In this document: one piece after another, positions 44,763 through 54,595 of the stretch | How the letters are laid out: each line of letters starts with the position of its first letter | Numbering within the stretch: position 1 is the first letter of the stretch | Origin: Haloarcula marismortui ATCC 43049 | GTDB lineage: Archaea; Halobacteriota; Halobacteria; Halobacteriales; Haloarculaceae | Length of the DNA stretch: 64,000 nucleotides | Reading direction: 5' to 3' | NCBI RefSeq assembly: GCF_000011085.1 | Contig: NC_006397.1 | Span: 124,001 to 188,000, forward strand | Position numbers and translations under genes: made by a program | The notes under the pieces: generated by a model | The model's database searches: none | What the model was told of the DNA's origin: nothing | The model's input: the letters and a program-made list of their open reading frames with translations, nothing else

Positions 44763-44772
44763 CTTAAAAATC
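44763..44772 (-). promoter_or_regulatory. TATA box of the livHMGF operon
   Basis: On the minus strand reads GATTTTTAAG, centred about 27 bases before ATG 44740, the distance seen for leaderless haloarchaeal genes. An A-rich BRE-like stretch lies just upstream of it. Confidence 0.55.
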
Positions 44773-45033
44773 TTGATGTAAAATAGTCATAGATACCGCG
44801 AAACCGAAGATATGTGCCTATTTCATGCTAGTTTTACACACGGTATTTGTTGACAATGATAGACGTGACGGCTAAATCAGACTGGCTTTGCAACTGTCGG
44901 TGTCGAATGCAAGATTCGGTGCATAGTTCCGTACGCATGCGCCCGCGACGAGAAATATGACACCGCTCATCGGATGACGAAGATGAAACCGCTCGCTGGA
45001 CGAAACAGTCAGTCGCGAGTCCCTGCTGGTGCG

Positions 45034-46152
45034 CTACAGAGAGTTCGTGACCGTTCGCATCACTTCCAGCGCCTCTTTCAGCTCAGCCGTACTCGTGGCA
45101 TACGAAATGCGCGCCTGTCCTTTACCACTCGGCCCGAACGCCTCGCCGGGGACGACGATAACATCGTTGTCCAGCATCTTCTGGGTCCATCCGTCCGGGA
45201 CGTGGGGCATCGCATAGAACGCTCCCTTCGGCACTGGCGTGTCAAGGCCGATATCCGCTAACCCGTCGAGAAGGACGTTCCGACGCTCCTCGAAGGCTGA
45301 CACCATCTCTCTCACTGGTTCCTGTGGACCGGTGAGCGCCGCTTCAGCAGCGTACTGTGAGGGGGCACTGGCACACGCCTGTACGTACTGATGCACCCGA
45401 AGCATCCGTTCGATTCGCTCTGCACTGGCCGCCACCCAGCCGAGCCGCCAGCCTGTCATCGAGTACGTTTTCGAGCACGCACTGGCCTGAATGACCCTAT
45501 CAGAGTTAGCGAATTCCGCCGGTGAGTGGTGTTCACCATCGAAGACGATCTTCTCGTAGACCTCATCGGAGAGACAAATGACTTCATGCTCATCCGCGAT
45601 CCGCGCGAACTCTGCCATATCTCGCTTCGATTGCACTGCACCGGTGGGGTTTGCAGGACTGTTAACAATAAACAGCGACGTGTTATCTGTGATAGCATTC
45701 TCGACAGCAGCGGGGTCAAGGGTCAGGTCGTCCCTGAGTTCGACCCGTTTTGGTTCGCCGCCGGCGAGCAACACCAGTTGTTCATAGGCCAGAAACCCGG
45801 GGTCAGGGCAGAGTACTTCGTCGCCTGGCTGGACGTGGGCTTCGATTGCGACGTGAATCGCCTCGCTTGCGCCGGCGGTCGCAATGATATTTTCAGCTGG
45901 TATGTCCTGCCCATTGTCGGTAGCATAGCGGTCACTGATGGCCTCTCTGAGTTCTGGAATCCCCTTGTTGGACGTGTATGAGTCACCCATCCCGTCCTGA
46001 ATCGCACTCATCGCTGCCTCCCGAGCGTGTTCTGGAGTTGGGAAATCAGGCTGACCGAGACCTAGATTTATTGCGTCTTCGCCTGCCGCTTCGAAGACTT
46101 CTCGGATGCCACTGATATCCATCTCTTCGACGCGTGCTGCGTACTGAGACAT
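45034..46152 (-). CDS. Pyridoxal phosphate aminotransferase (class I)
   Basis: A 372-residue aminotransferase from ATG 46152 (MSQYAARVEEMDISGIREVF). The PLP lysine lies in QASACSKTYSMTGWRLGWVA; other family marks are NLGLGQPDFPTPEHAREAAM, IVNSPANPTGAVQSKRD and the terminal RISYATS arginine that holds the substrate carboxylate. It sits between the substrate-binding protein gene and livH on the same strand, so its amino-acid substrate may be what the transporter brings in. Aspartate or branched-chain specificity cannot be read. Confidence 0.9.
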   Translation of the reverse strand: MSQYAARVEEMDISGIREVFEAAGEDAINLGLGQPDFPTPEHAREAAMSAIQDGMGDSYTSNKGIPELREAISDRYATDNGQDIPAENIIATAGASEAIHVAIEAHVQPGDEVLCPDPGFLAYEQLVLLAGGEPKRVELRDDLTLDPAAVENAITDNTSLFIVNSPANPTGAVQSKRDMAEFARIADEHEVICLSDEVYEKIVFDGEHHSPAEFANSDRVIQASACSKTYSMTGWRLGWVAASAERIERMLRVHQYVQACASAPSQYAAEAALTGPQEPVREMVSAFEERRNVLLDGLADIGLDTPVPKGAFYAMPHVPDGWTQKMLDNDVIVVPGEAFGPSGKGQARISYATSTAELKEALEVMRTVTNSL

Positions 46153-46336
46153 CAGTTCATAAGTATAACAGTATTTGATTATAGTCTTTGGGTTGTGCGT
46201 GAGTGAGTATAACACCAGCTCTGCCAGACAACATGGCGCACGGTCCCTGAGTTACGGCCACGGCACAAAAGCCATTCAGTCTGCTGTATATGCGGGGTAA
46301 TCGTAATCCGGAGTGTGGAAGCCCGCAGTGTTCTCG

Positions 46337-47581
46337 TTACACTTCCACCTGCTCGATATTCTCCGTGCCGTTCTCTGTATACCTGAAGTAATTGTACACG
46401 GCGCTGGCCAGGTCACCATTGTCGTCAAACTCAACTGGGCCCGAGACGCCCTGATAATTGATTTCGTTCCCGTCGGCCGCCAGCGAAACGCCTTCGCCCA
46501 GATTTTCAGGTCCGACTGCTTCGCCACCGGAGTCTGTAACCGCCCGCATCTGATCGCGGATTGCAGTCCCGTCATCTTCACCGGCCGCCGCGCGTGCCAG
46601 CATGAGGACTGCCGCAGCATCGAACGACTGCTGATTGAACGGCCCCGGTGCAGAGTCATACTCGTCTTGATACGCAGATTTGAAGTACTCAATTCCCGGT
46701 CCGGCTGAGGATGGGTTGGTCCCGCGGACGTTTGTCATGTCGTGGCCCACGTTCCCGGGCAAGTCATCGGCCCTGAGTCCGTCCGGGACCAGAATATCCA
46801 TATCCGCTCTGTCGAAGTTCTCGTAGAAGTTCCGGAAGATTTTGTTCCCGCTCTCGGGGTAGCCGATGATCACGAGCGTCTCTGGGTCACCGTCAAGCGT
46901 GTTCTGCAACTGTGACGTGTAGGAAGAGCGACCTGCCGAGTACGAGACCTGATTCAGGACCTCACCGCCATACTCCTCCTCAAATGTCTTCGTGAATCCG
47001 TTTGATAGGCCGTTCCCGTACGCGTTGTTGAGAAAGAGGATAGCTGCGCTCTCCTTCTCAAGCCGTTCGGCCGCGATCTGTGCCAGCAGTGATCCCTGCA
47101 ACTTGTCCGTTGGCGGCGTCCGGTACACGAAGTCGTTATCCTCCAGTGAGGAGACATCCGGCGACGTCGCCGATGGTGAGCACATCACCGTCTGATTCGG
47201 AATTGCGACGTTCTCTGCGACCTGCAGCGTCACTGATGACGCTAGTCCCCCGCAAATAATCGGATAGCCACCATTCACGAGTGCTTCTGCACCACTCACG
47301 CCCCGACTCGGTTTGGTCTCCGTATTCTCAAACTGCGTATCGACTGAGAACCCGTTGTCCGCGTCTCGGACCTGTTTTACAGCTAGTTCTGCTGCATCCC
47401 GAATTGCGGGGCCCACTTCGGACAACCCACCCGTTACCCCCATTAGGATGCCCATGCTGATGGTGTTCCCACTACTACCACCGTCTGTCGAACAGCCTGC
47501 AAGTCCGACAGCGCCTGCGGCACCAATGCTCTTCATGACAGTTCGACGGCTGACTGTATCGTGCATCGCAACACTCCCCAT
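46337..47581 (-). CDS. ABC transporter substrate-binding lipoprotein (LivK-like)
   Basis: A 414-residue protein with a Tat-type lipoprotein signal: SRRTVMKSIGAAGAVGLAGC, Cys at ~31. The mature part is a periplasmic-binding-type I (Leu/Ile/Val) fold: SMGILMGVTGGLSEVGPAIR, CSPSATSPDV, FLNNAYGNGLSNGFTKTFEE, and FNQQSFDAAAVLMLARAA. ATG 47566, preceded by GGGGAG, is an alternative start. Same strand as the aminotransferase and livHMGF downstream; presumably the receptor of this transporter. Confidence 0.9.
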   Translation of the reverse strand: MGSVAMHDTVSRRTVMKSIGAAGAVGLAGCSTDGGSSGNTISMGILMGVTGGLSEVGPAIRDAAELAVKQVRDADNGFSVDTQFENTETKPSRGVSGAEALVNGGYPIICGGLASSVTLQVAENVAIPNQTVMCSPSATSPDVSSLEDNDFVYRTPPTDKLQGSLLAQIAAERLEKESAAILFLNNAYGNGLSNGFTKTFEEEYGGEVLNQVSYSAGRSSYTSQLQNTLDGDPETLVIIGYPESGNKIFRNFYENFDRADMDILVPDGLRADDLPGNVGHDMTNVRGTNPSSAGPGIEYFKSAYQDEYDSAPGPFNQQSFDAAAVLMLARAAAGEDDGTAIRDQMRAVTDSGGEAVGPENLGEGVSLAADGNEINYQGVSGPVEFDDNGDLASAVYNYFRYTENGTENIEQVEV

Positions 47582-47629
47582 GACACAATCTTTCGTGATA
47601 AACGTTATTATGAACCGTAGCGGTTCCAC

Positions 47630-48796
47630 GCAGCGACGGAGCGAACTCGGAGAGGGCCTGAGTTGGATGCAGAAAACACTCCGGCTGCTGCGCTTACCTC
47701 ACTTTACTGTCGCTGACCGCGGGCGAGCCCTATTGGACACCGACCACACTGATGTTCAGACCACTCGCATCTGAACTGCCTGTATTTTCTCCACAGTTGC
47801 GTCCGTGCCGCGGCAGTGCCGATTCCCGTTCGAACCATACGAACGGCGCCGGGGACAGGGCGTCGTCCGTACCCGCTGGTCCCTACAGCGTACTCCTGCC
47901 CCTCATCGGCACGGTTATCGGAGACGCAGATGCTGATTCGAGTGTCACATCGATCGCCAGCGCTGGACCGCCGACACCGAGTGTGAGGCGGATGATTCTC
48001 GTACCGGGAGACAGTCCCAGATCCGGAGTCCCGTTGTCACCCCCGTCTATGTAGGCGACCACTCAGATGCCGCTAATATATAAATCAGTTGTACAGTCCG
48101 AGAGTTCGAATTATTAGAACGGCGGGCCGGCGACGTCCACTTCGACCGCTCCTACGTAGTTCGATCGTGGAATGCCACCTGTTATTGACTTTTCAGAAAC
48201 TCCCGCTGTCATTGCAGCGTTGAAGAACGGACATTTCTACCACATATAGGCTCTATTCGTAACGGCATCTGCTAGAAAACTGTAGTTATTCCACAAGGTT
48301 GTTCTGTGGGCACAGCTGCTGTTACATCCATATAATTGTAACATTATTTCGACCCCACGACCGATATCTGTTACAGTAGTAACGCTGTAATCCGTCATCG
48401 ACTGTATCCGAACTTACGAGATGTAGCCTGACCGCCCAGAAGACGAAAAGGCATCCAGAGCGCTTATAACGGGCATCTATACAAAATGTTGTAGTAATAG
48501 TGATATAGAATTACAGCTGCAATTCTGGAATATATTTTGTCCCAACTATTAGAACGCTCCTCGTGTGGAACACTGCAGAACACGGACAGTAGAGCGATTG
48601 AAAGCAGTGGAAACAGGCACTGTGGCATAATCGACTTACTTGAACGCCACAGTAGGGCCGTTGGGTTCACAGGACCCGAGTATCCGCCTATTCAATCGTG
48701 ACTACTGCAACGTTGCACCCCAAACTCTATATCTTGGGAGTTACCCACAGTGGGACGTAACGCGACAATGGATAATGACACCCAAATCCACTACCC
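47630..48796. other. Long gap, no gene recognised
   Basis: About 1.17 kb. The left half (to ~48060) is GC-rich but has no convincing frame; the right half (48060-48790) is AT-rich. Short frames on both strands have non-haloarchaeal composition. The promoter of the ThDP enzyme must be at the right edge (CTCTATATCTTGG at 48724-48736). Confidence 0.45.
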
Positions 48797-50500
48797 ATGA
48801 CTGAAACAGGAAAGCGCCTTGTCGAAGAACTGGACGAACAAGGCGTTGAGTACGTTTTCGGATATCCCGGTGGTCGTGCCATCGAGATCCTTGACCACGT
48901 CCCGGATGCTGATGTCGAGATGGTCCGACCACGCGATGAGCGCGAAGCCAGCGTCATGGCCGAAATGCACGGGCGACTCACCGGCAACCCCGGGGTCCTC
49001 GCGGGGCAAGGCCCCTGGATCGGCAGCCTCGGCGCAATCGGCCAGATGGAGGGAAAGCTCGCTTCGTCACCGATGGTCGTTATCACCGAGGCCAGCGAGC
49101 GTGGCGACTATTCCACGCTCGCGCCGTACCAGCAGGCTCGCGGTGATTACGGGGGATTGGACCTTCCGTCTGCGCTCGATGCCTACACCAAGGAAAACTG
49201 GTTCCCGCGCTCACCAACGGAGACAGTACGCAGCCTCCAGCTCGCGTTCAAACACGCGACTGCTGGCCGGCCGGGGCCAACGGCAATTATCCTTGATGGC
49301 GACGCCGTCACCGAGGAGATGCCCGAAGATCCGATCCCGCCGGTCTGGGACGGCCACGATCAGGTACAAAACTGGGAATCGCGACCGGCCCGCGAGGATG
49401 TCAAAACAGCGATTACAGCGTTGAGCGAGGCTGACCGGCCGGTTATCATCGCCGGCAACGGGGTTCACGCCGCCGACGCCTACGACCAGCTTGAAACTGT
49501 CGCGGAGGCGACTGATGCCGTCGTCACGACCTCCTATCTCGGCAAGTCGACGTTCCCCGAAACCCACGAGTTGGCTGCGGGTGTTATCGGCTCCTTCGGT
49601 CACGAGGGTGCAAATCAGGTCGTCAGTGAAGCGGACGTACTCCTCGTCGTGGGCTGTCGCATGAACCCAATGGACACCAACTGGCAGTCCCCAGAGTTCA
49701 TCCGGCCCGACGAACAGACCATCATCCACGCAGATATCGACACACGCAACGCCGGCTGGGTTTACCCCGCAGATGTGGCACTCATCGGTGATGCGGCACA
49801 CAGTCTCGATGACCTGGCGGCGAACCTCCCCGAAAGCGCTGGAAACGACTGGGCGCGTGACCGTGCGGCCGCAGCGCAGGAGTCATTCTATGCTCCCAAA
49901 TGCGAGTCGGATGCGTCGCCGATCAAGCCACAGCGTGCAGTCAAAGAAATCGAGGCTGTCGTCGATGCGGAAACGATTGTAACCGCCGACTCCGGGAACA
50001 ACCGGTTCTGGTTACTCAATTACCTTCAGACACCGGGCACCGGGACCTACTACGGGAGTGGTGGCGTCGGCGCGATGGGATGGGCAACACCGGCCGCGGT
50101 GTCAGCCGCTATTACGACGGAAAAAGATATCATCGCCGTCGCCGGCGACGGTGGCTTCACGATGACGATGACCAGCGTGGAGACAGCCGTCGAGAACGGC
50201 GTCGCGCCCACGTTCGTCGTCCTCAACGACACCAGCCTGGGGATGGTTCGTCAGATGCAACACGAGGAGGGCGACATCGCTGGCGTCGAGTTCCACGACA
50301 CCGACTTCGTAAAAGCAGCCGAGGCGTTCGGCGCCGAAGCGACGCGGGCAGTGACGCCTGCTGAACTTGCGACTGCACTCGAAGAAGGGACCAGCGCCGA
50401 TGTCCCCTTCGTTATTGACGTTCGCATCGACCGTGACGAAGAGATGGTCGAGTCCCTCCAGTCATCGTTCTACAAAGAAGTGGGCGGGCTCCACGAATGA
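48797..50500 (+). CDS. ThDP-dependent enzyme, acetolactate synthase-like
   Basis: A 567-residue protein with the three-domain ThDP layout: TGKRLVEELDEQGVEYVFGY, the catalytic Glu region RPRDEREASVMAEMHGRLTG, central FAD/NAD-like domain RPVIIAGNGVHAADAYDQLE, and ThDP/Mg site VAVAGDGGFTMTM-type IIAVAGDGGFTMTMTSVETA ending VVLNDTSLGMVRQM (LND where relatives often have LNN). Sequence is distant from biosynthetic IlvB and no small subunit (IlvN) is near. A catabolic decarboxylase or carboligase is more likely, given the neighbouring CoA synthetase and aldehyde dehydrogenase. Confidence 0.85.
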   Translation: MTETGKRLVEELDEQGVEYVFGYPGGRAIEILDHVPDADVEMVRPRDEREASVMAEMHGRLTGNPGVLAGQGPWIGSLGAIGQMEGKLASSPMVVITEASERGDYSTLAPYQQARGDYGGLDLPSALDAYTKENWFPRSPTETVRSLQLAFKHATAGRPGPTAIILDGDAVTEEMPEDPIPPVWDGHDQVQNWESRPAREDVKTAITALSEADRPVIIAGNGVHAADAYDQLETVAEATDAVVTTSYLGKSTFPETHELAAGVIGSFGHEGANQVVSEADVLLVVGCRMNPMDTNWQSPEFIRPDEQTIIHADIDTRNAGWVYPADVALIGDAAHSLDDLAANLPESAGNDWARDRAAAAQESFYAPKCESDASPIKPQRAVKEIEAVVDAETIVTADSGNNRFWLLNYLQTPGTGTYYGSGGVGAMGWATPAAVSAAITTEKDIIAVAGDGGFTMTMTSVETAVENGVAPTFVVLNDTSLGMVRQMQHEEGDIAGVEFHDTDFVKAAEAFGAEATRAVTPAELATALEEGTSADVPFVIDVRIDRDEEMVESLQSSFYKEVGGLHE

Positions 50501-50561
50501 GCTCCCAGACACGGTTTAGCAAAGAATATAAATCAACTACGCAACACACATTGATATAACA

Positions 50562-51521
50562 ATGACAGATACGACGGTACTCGTCACTGGCGGAACCGGC
50601 TTCCTCGGCTCGTACGTCGTCGAGGATCTCATCGAACACGGACACGACGTCGTTGCCTACGACCTCTCGACGGACGACCACATCCTCTCGAAGCTGGGTG
50701 TCGACGACGATGTGACCATCCGGCGTGGGGATGTCTCCGAGGCGACGGACGTGATTCATGCCGTCAAGGAGACGGGGACGACACACATCGTTCACCTCGC
50801 GGCACTGCTGACGAACACAGCACGGGACAACCCGCGGGCTGGCCTCGATGTCAATATCAAAGGGACGAACAACGTCTTCGAGGCCGCACGCACTCTTGAC
50901 GACCAGATCGAGCGTGTCACCTGGGCCTCCAGCGCTGCAGTGTACGCGCCGCCACACAACTACGCCGAGTACGTTGACGAGAACGAACTCGTCTATCCGG
51001 ATACGCTCTACGGTGCAACCAAGGAGTACAACGAACATCAGGCCCGTGTCTACCACGAGGACTACGGTGTTGACCACGTTGGACTCCGTCCGACAGTCGC
51101 GTACGGCCCCTACCGCGAAACCGGTGGGTCGGCGTTCCTCGCAAACATCATCGAGAAGCCAGCACTCGGCGAACCGTTCAGCGTCGAGTACGGCGACCAG
51201 GTTATCGACTGGCAACACGCACGCGATATTGCACAGGCGTTCCGGAAGGCAACGTTTGTCGACGAAGACGACCTCAGCCAGCGCATCTACAACGTCCGCG
51301 GCGTCCTCGCGACGATCCGTGAAGCCGCCAACGCTGTCCGGGAAATCGTCCCGGACGCCGACCTCGATGTCTCCGACGAGGGCGAACTCCCCTGGACGCA
51401 GAATCTCGATATGACCGCTGCGCAGAACGACCTCGGCTACGAGGTCGAGTACGACCTCGAATCTGGGTTCCGGTCCTACATCAACACCCTCCGGGAGGAG
51501 AACGGGCTCGAATCGCTCTGA
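50562..51521 (+). CDS. NAD-dependent epimerase/dehydratase (extended SDR)
   Basis: A 319-residue extended short-chain dehydrogenase: VLVTGGTGFLGSYVVEDLIE (NAD-binding GxxGxxG), HLAALLTNTARDNPRAGLDV, VTWASSAAVYAPPHNYAEYV, and active-site YGATKEYNEHQARVYHEDY. An AATATAAATC box about 32 bases upstream fits a promoter. Same strand and style as the ThDP enzyme. Sugar-nucleotide substrates are usual for the fold, but the catabolic context suggests a small hydroxy-acid or threonine-like substrate; unproven. Confidence 0.85.
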   Translation: MTDTTVLVTGGTGFLGSYVVEDLIEHGHDVVAYDLSTDDHILSKLGVDDDVTIRRGDVSEATDVIHAVKETGTTHIVHLAALLTNTARDNPRAGLDVNIKGTNNVFEAARTLDDQIERVTWASSAAVYAPPHNYAEYVDENELVYPDTLYGATKEYNEHQARVYHEDYGVDHVGLRPTVAYGPYRETGGSAFLANIIEKPALGEPFSVEYGDQVIDWQHARDIAQAFRKATFVDEDDLSQRIYNVRGVLATIREAANAVREIVPDADLDVSDEGELPWTQNLDMTAAQNDLGYEVEYDLESGFRSYINTLREENGLESL

Positions 51522-51635
51522 TACACCAGTCCTGGCGTCGCTGTGTGACGTGCGTACCGTGGGTGCTTGCGTTTGTCCCGTATCGGCCGGAGTGAACCCA
51601 GTGTTTGATTAGGGACCTGCCTGTACGCATACGTG

Positions 51636-52904
51636 ATGTACGAGCGCGACTTCATGGAAGGAACGCGTGGCACCATGGCCGTCGACTGGGAAGAACGGAT
51701 CGACGTCAAGCGGATGCGACGCGAGCGAAAAGAACGTGCCCTCGACCGACTGCAGGACTCCGAACTGGGGTCGATACTGCTGATCAATGACCCGAATGTC
51801 CGGTATGTCACTGGGCTGGCGATGACTGGCGGGAGCGGGGCAGACCACTATACACTCCTGACCGAAGACGGCGATGTGGTCCACTGGGACACCGCAGACC
51901 ACGCATCGAACCAGCGGTTCAACTGTCCCTGGCTCGACGACATCCGGTATGCCTGTCCGGGACTCGGCAACGTTCCCCGGGCGTCAGGCAGCGCTTCTGC
52001 ACGCGACTGGCTCAAGGATAAGATGGCGGAGACGGTGTATACGGCCATGGAGGAGTACGGTGTCGATCGGGAGCCGATGGGCATCGACGTGGGGAACGGG
52101 ACGCTTATCGAGAAGTTCGAAAACCGCGGCGTCGATGTCGACACCAGCGCGGCGACCGATATCATGCTCGACGCGCGGAAGACCAAAACCCGTGACGAGA
52201 TAGAGTGTCTGCGACAGGTCGCTGCCATCTGTGAGGCAGGCTTCCAGAAGATTACAGAGAGTGCCAGGCCAGGCAAGCGCGAGTCAGAAGTGTGGGGCGA
52301 TGCGGTCAGCGAACTCTGGGGACACGGCGCAATGGCCCAGGGTGGCTACGTCACCTCCGGCCCGAACACCTGGCCGAAGCATCAGGCGAACACGACCGAC
52401 CGGATGATTCGACCGAACGACCTCGTGTACGCTGATTTCTACAACATCGGGTATCTGGGCTATCGCTCCTGTTACTACCGGACCTTCAGCATGGGCGAAC
52501 CGACGCAGGCACAGAAAGACGCCTACGAAAAAGCTCGTGACGACCTCTATGACGTCCTCGAACGGATCGAGCCAGGGGCCACGACCGACGAGATATGCAA
52601 GGGCTTCCCCGACAGAGACGGCGAGCATATGGACTGGTACGACGCCGACGAGTTCTGGCAGATGACGACCAACCACTGGGCCCATGGGCTGGGGCTGCAG
52701 CTCTACGAAACCCCGCTCATCTGGCGTGGACTCTCGCCGGACCACCCGATCGAGATCGAGGAGGGTATGACGATGGCTGTCGAGACGATGCAACCCGCAG
52801 AGCGGCAGGGCGTCCGCGTCGAAGAGATGGTCGTTGTCCGCGAGAACGGCGTTGAGATCCTCAGCGAATGGCCCGTTTCGGAGATCACGCGGATAGACTA
52901 CTGA
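51636..52904 (+). CDS. M24-fold (creatinase/DddP-like) hydrolase or lyase with a changed metal site
   Basis: A 422-residue protein from ATG 51636. N-terminal creatinase-like domain LGSILLINDPNVRYVTGLAM and C-terminal pita-bread domain. The usual five metal ligands are D, D, H, E, E. Here the first Asp is in LVYADFYNIGYLGYRS (~266), the second is replaced by Cys in RSCYYRTF (~278), His is in NHWAHGLGLQLYETP, and the Glu residues are in MAVETMQP and VRVEEMVVV. Aminopeptidase P, creatinase and DMSP lyase DddP share the fold. The long N-terminal part and SGPNTWPKH echo DddP more than prolidase, but function is not assignable. Confidence 0.8.
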   Translation: MYERDFMEGTRGTMAVDWEERIDVKRMRRERKERALDRLQDSELGSILLINDPNVRYVTGLAMTGGSGADHYTLLTEDGDVVHWDTADHASNQRFNCPWLDDIRYACPGLGNVPRASGSASARDWLKDKMAETVYTAMEEYGVDREPMGIDVGNGTLIEKFENRGVDVDTSAATDIMLDARKTKTRDEIECLRQVAAICEAGFQKITESARPGKRESEVWGDAVSELWGHGAMAQGGYVTSGPNTWPKHQANTTDRMIRPNDLVYADFYNIGYLGYRSCYYRTFSMGEPTQAQKDAYEKARDDLYDVLERIEPGATTDEICKGFPDRDGEHMDWYDADEFWQMTTNHWAHGLGLQLYETPLIWRGLSPDHPIEIEEGMTMAVETMQPAERQGVRVEEMVVVRENGVEILSEWPVSEITRIDY

Positions 52905-52990
52905 CTGGCAGGCATCTTGGCCGATTTCACGCATTGTCTGGTCGCTGGCGTGCCACTACCGTTAAGTCGGTCGCGCCGTAACGGGAATTT

Positions 52991-53995
52991 ATGCAACTGG
53001 GAACAGGCCTGTTTACCTGTCAGCAGCGCCCGGACGACGACCGCGAAACCAGCGAGATTTACGACGAAATGCTCGAACTGGGAGAAGTTATCGACAACGC
53101 GGGGCTCGATAGCGCCTGGGTCTCAGAGCATCACTTCCTCGACGACGACTATCTGTCGGGCGTCACACCGGCGCTCGGGGCGTTAGCTGCAGTCACCGAC
53201 AACATCGAAATCGGCTCCTGTATCGCACTCGCGCCGCTGTATGATTCAATCCGACTCGCCGAAGATATCGCAACCGTGGACCAGATATCCGGTGGCCGAA
53301 CGACGCTCGGGATGGCAATCGGGTCCAACGTCTCAGAGTTTGACGCCTTCGGAATTCCCGACGACGAACGGGCAGAACGGCTAGCCGATGCGGTCGACAC
53401 GCTTCGCGGTGCCTGGTCCGACGGGCCGCTCGACTACGAGCCGGAATTCCACGACATCTCGTCGGACGTCACTGTGACACCGAAACCTGCACACGACGTT
53501 CCCCTCATGCTCGGTGGGGCCTCTCGGCCTGCCGTCCGGCGGGCCGCCCGGACCGCTGACGCATGGTGTGCCCCGTCGTCGCTGTCAGTCGATGGCGTCC
53601 GGAAGCGCGTCGAAGACATCCGAAACGTCCGTGACGACGAGGATATCGAGGGCGACTTTCAGGTGTATGTCCTCCAGCACGGGTTCATCGGTGACTCCCG
53701 CGAAGACGCATGGGCGCAGATGCGCGACGGCTACCTCTACATCCAGCGCCGGTACGAGGAGATATTCTCCGGCGAGACGGTTGCAGAACTCGATGAAGAG
53801 CGCAAACAGGAACTCAAAGAACAGGCTATCTTCGGGACACCCGACCAGGTCACGGCGGAACTTGAATCGTACCGCGAGGCACTGGGCGACGACATTCACT
53901 TCATCTTCCGGACGTACCACCCCGGAACCGGAACACAGGAGATGGCCGAGTGTATCCGACGCCTCGGAGAAGAGGTGCAGCCGAAGATCAGCTAA
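52991..53995 (+). CDS. LLM-class flavin- or F420-dependent oxidoreductase
   Basis: A 334-residue luciferase-like TIM barrel: DNAGLDSAWVSEHHFLDDDY (typical W..EHHF), IEIGSCIALAPLYDSIRLAE, VDQISGGRTTLGMAIGSN, and VPLMLGGASRPAVRRAARTA. Such enzymes use FMN or coenzyme F420. An F420:NADP oxidoreductase-like gene lies at 56710-57381, so F420 use is plausible. Part of the plus-strand catabolic run. Confidence 0.88.
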   Translation: MQLGTGLFTCQQRPDDDRETSEIYDEMLELGEVIDNAGLDSAWVSEHHFLDDDYLSGVTPALGALAAVTDNIEIGSCIALAPLYDSIRLAEDIATVDQISGGRTTLGMAIGSNVSEFDAFGIPDDERAERLADAVDTLRGAWSDGPLDYEPEFHDISSDVTVTPKPAHDVPLMLGGASRPAVRRAARTADAWCAPSSLSVDGVRKRVEDIRNVRDDEDIEGDFQVYVLQHGFIGDSREDAWAQMRDGYLYIQRRYEEIFSGETVAELDEERKQELKEQAIFGTPDQVTAELESYREALGDDIHFIFRTYHPGTGTQEMAECIRRLGEEVQPKIS

Positions 53996-54152
53996 GACTG
54001 ACACGTCGTGTCGGTGACTGTTGAACCGTCAGATGCTGTCTAACCTGGAAGGGCTGAGACACCACGAGCACCAGTGACCCCCTAAGTGTCGACCGTGTGT
54101 TTCGGACCCCGTGAACACCAATATTTATTTCCCCAGGTGAAGAACCGAATTG

Positions 54153-54542
54153 ATGAGAATGGACATCGAAGCATTCTTCGAGAACATGCCGTTTGCCGAC
54201 CTGCTCGATATCGAGATAACCACTGTCGATAACGGGCACGCCGAAGGCCATATCGAGATGCGGGAAGAACTGTCGTGGAACGAAGAGCAGATAATGGCCC
54301 ACGGCGGCGTTACGTTCACGCTCGCGGACACCGTTGGTGGGGCCGCTCTGGTGTCGCTCGTCGACCAGCCGGTGCCGACCATCGATATGCGAATCGATTA
54401 CCTCGAAGCCGGGACAGGGGACCTCCGAGCGGAAGCGGATGTGGTTCGTCACGGTGGTGATGTTGGCGTCGTCAGTGTCGAAGTGTACGCCGAAGACGAT
54501 ACACAGGTCGCGGATGCACGCGGCGTCTACAAGACGGGGTAG
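54153..54542 (+). CDS. PaaI-type hotdog thioesterase
   Basis: A 129-residue hotdog protein from ATG 54153, placed ~27 bases after ATATTTATTT. Motifs: VDNGHAEGHIEMREELSWNE and QIMAHGGVTFTLADTVGGAA (HGG-x-x-x-x-x-x-D, the PaaI catalytic pattern), then ATIDMRIDYL-like PTIDMRIDYLEAGTGDLRAE. It would hydrolyse a dead-end acyl-CoA, in keeping with the CoA synthetase gene 53 bases downstream. Confidence 0.87.
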   Translation: MRMDIEAFFENMPFADLLDIEITTVDNGHAEGHIEMREELSWNEEQIMAHGGVTFTLADTVGGAALVSLVDQPVPTIDMRIDYLEAGTGDLRAEADVVRHGGDVGVVSVEVYAEDDTQVADARGVYKTG

Positions 54543-54595
54543 CTCGACTGCAGCAACTGAACAGCTTCTGGACATCGTCATAGCCACTAATCCCA

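Noticed and set aside
47752..48054. 100-residue plus-strand frame upstream of the ThDP enzyme
   Set aside because: Composition is Pro/Ser-rich and not acidic, with no motif, no promoter and no partner; treated as chance opening in GC-rich DNA.
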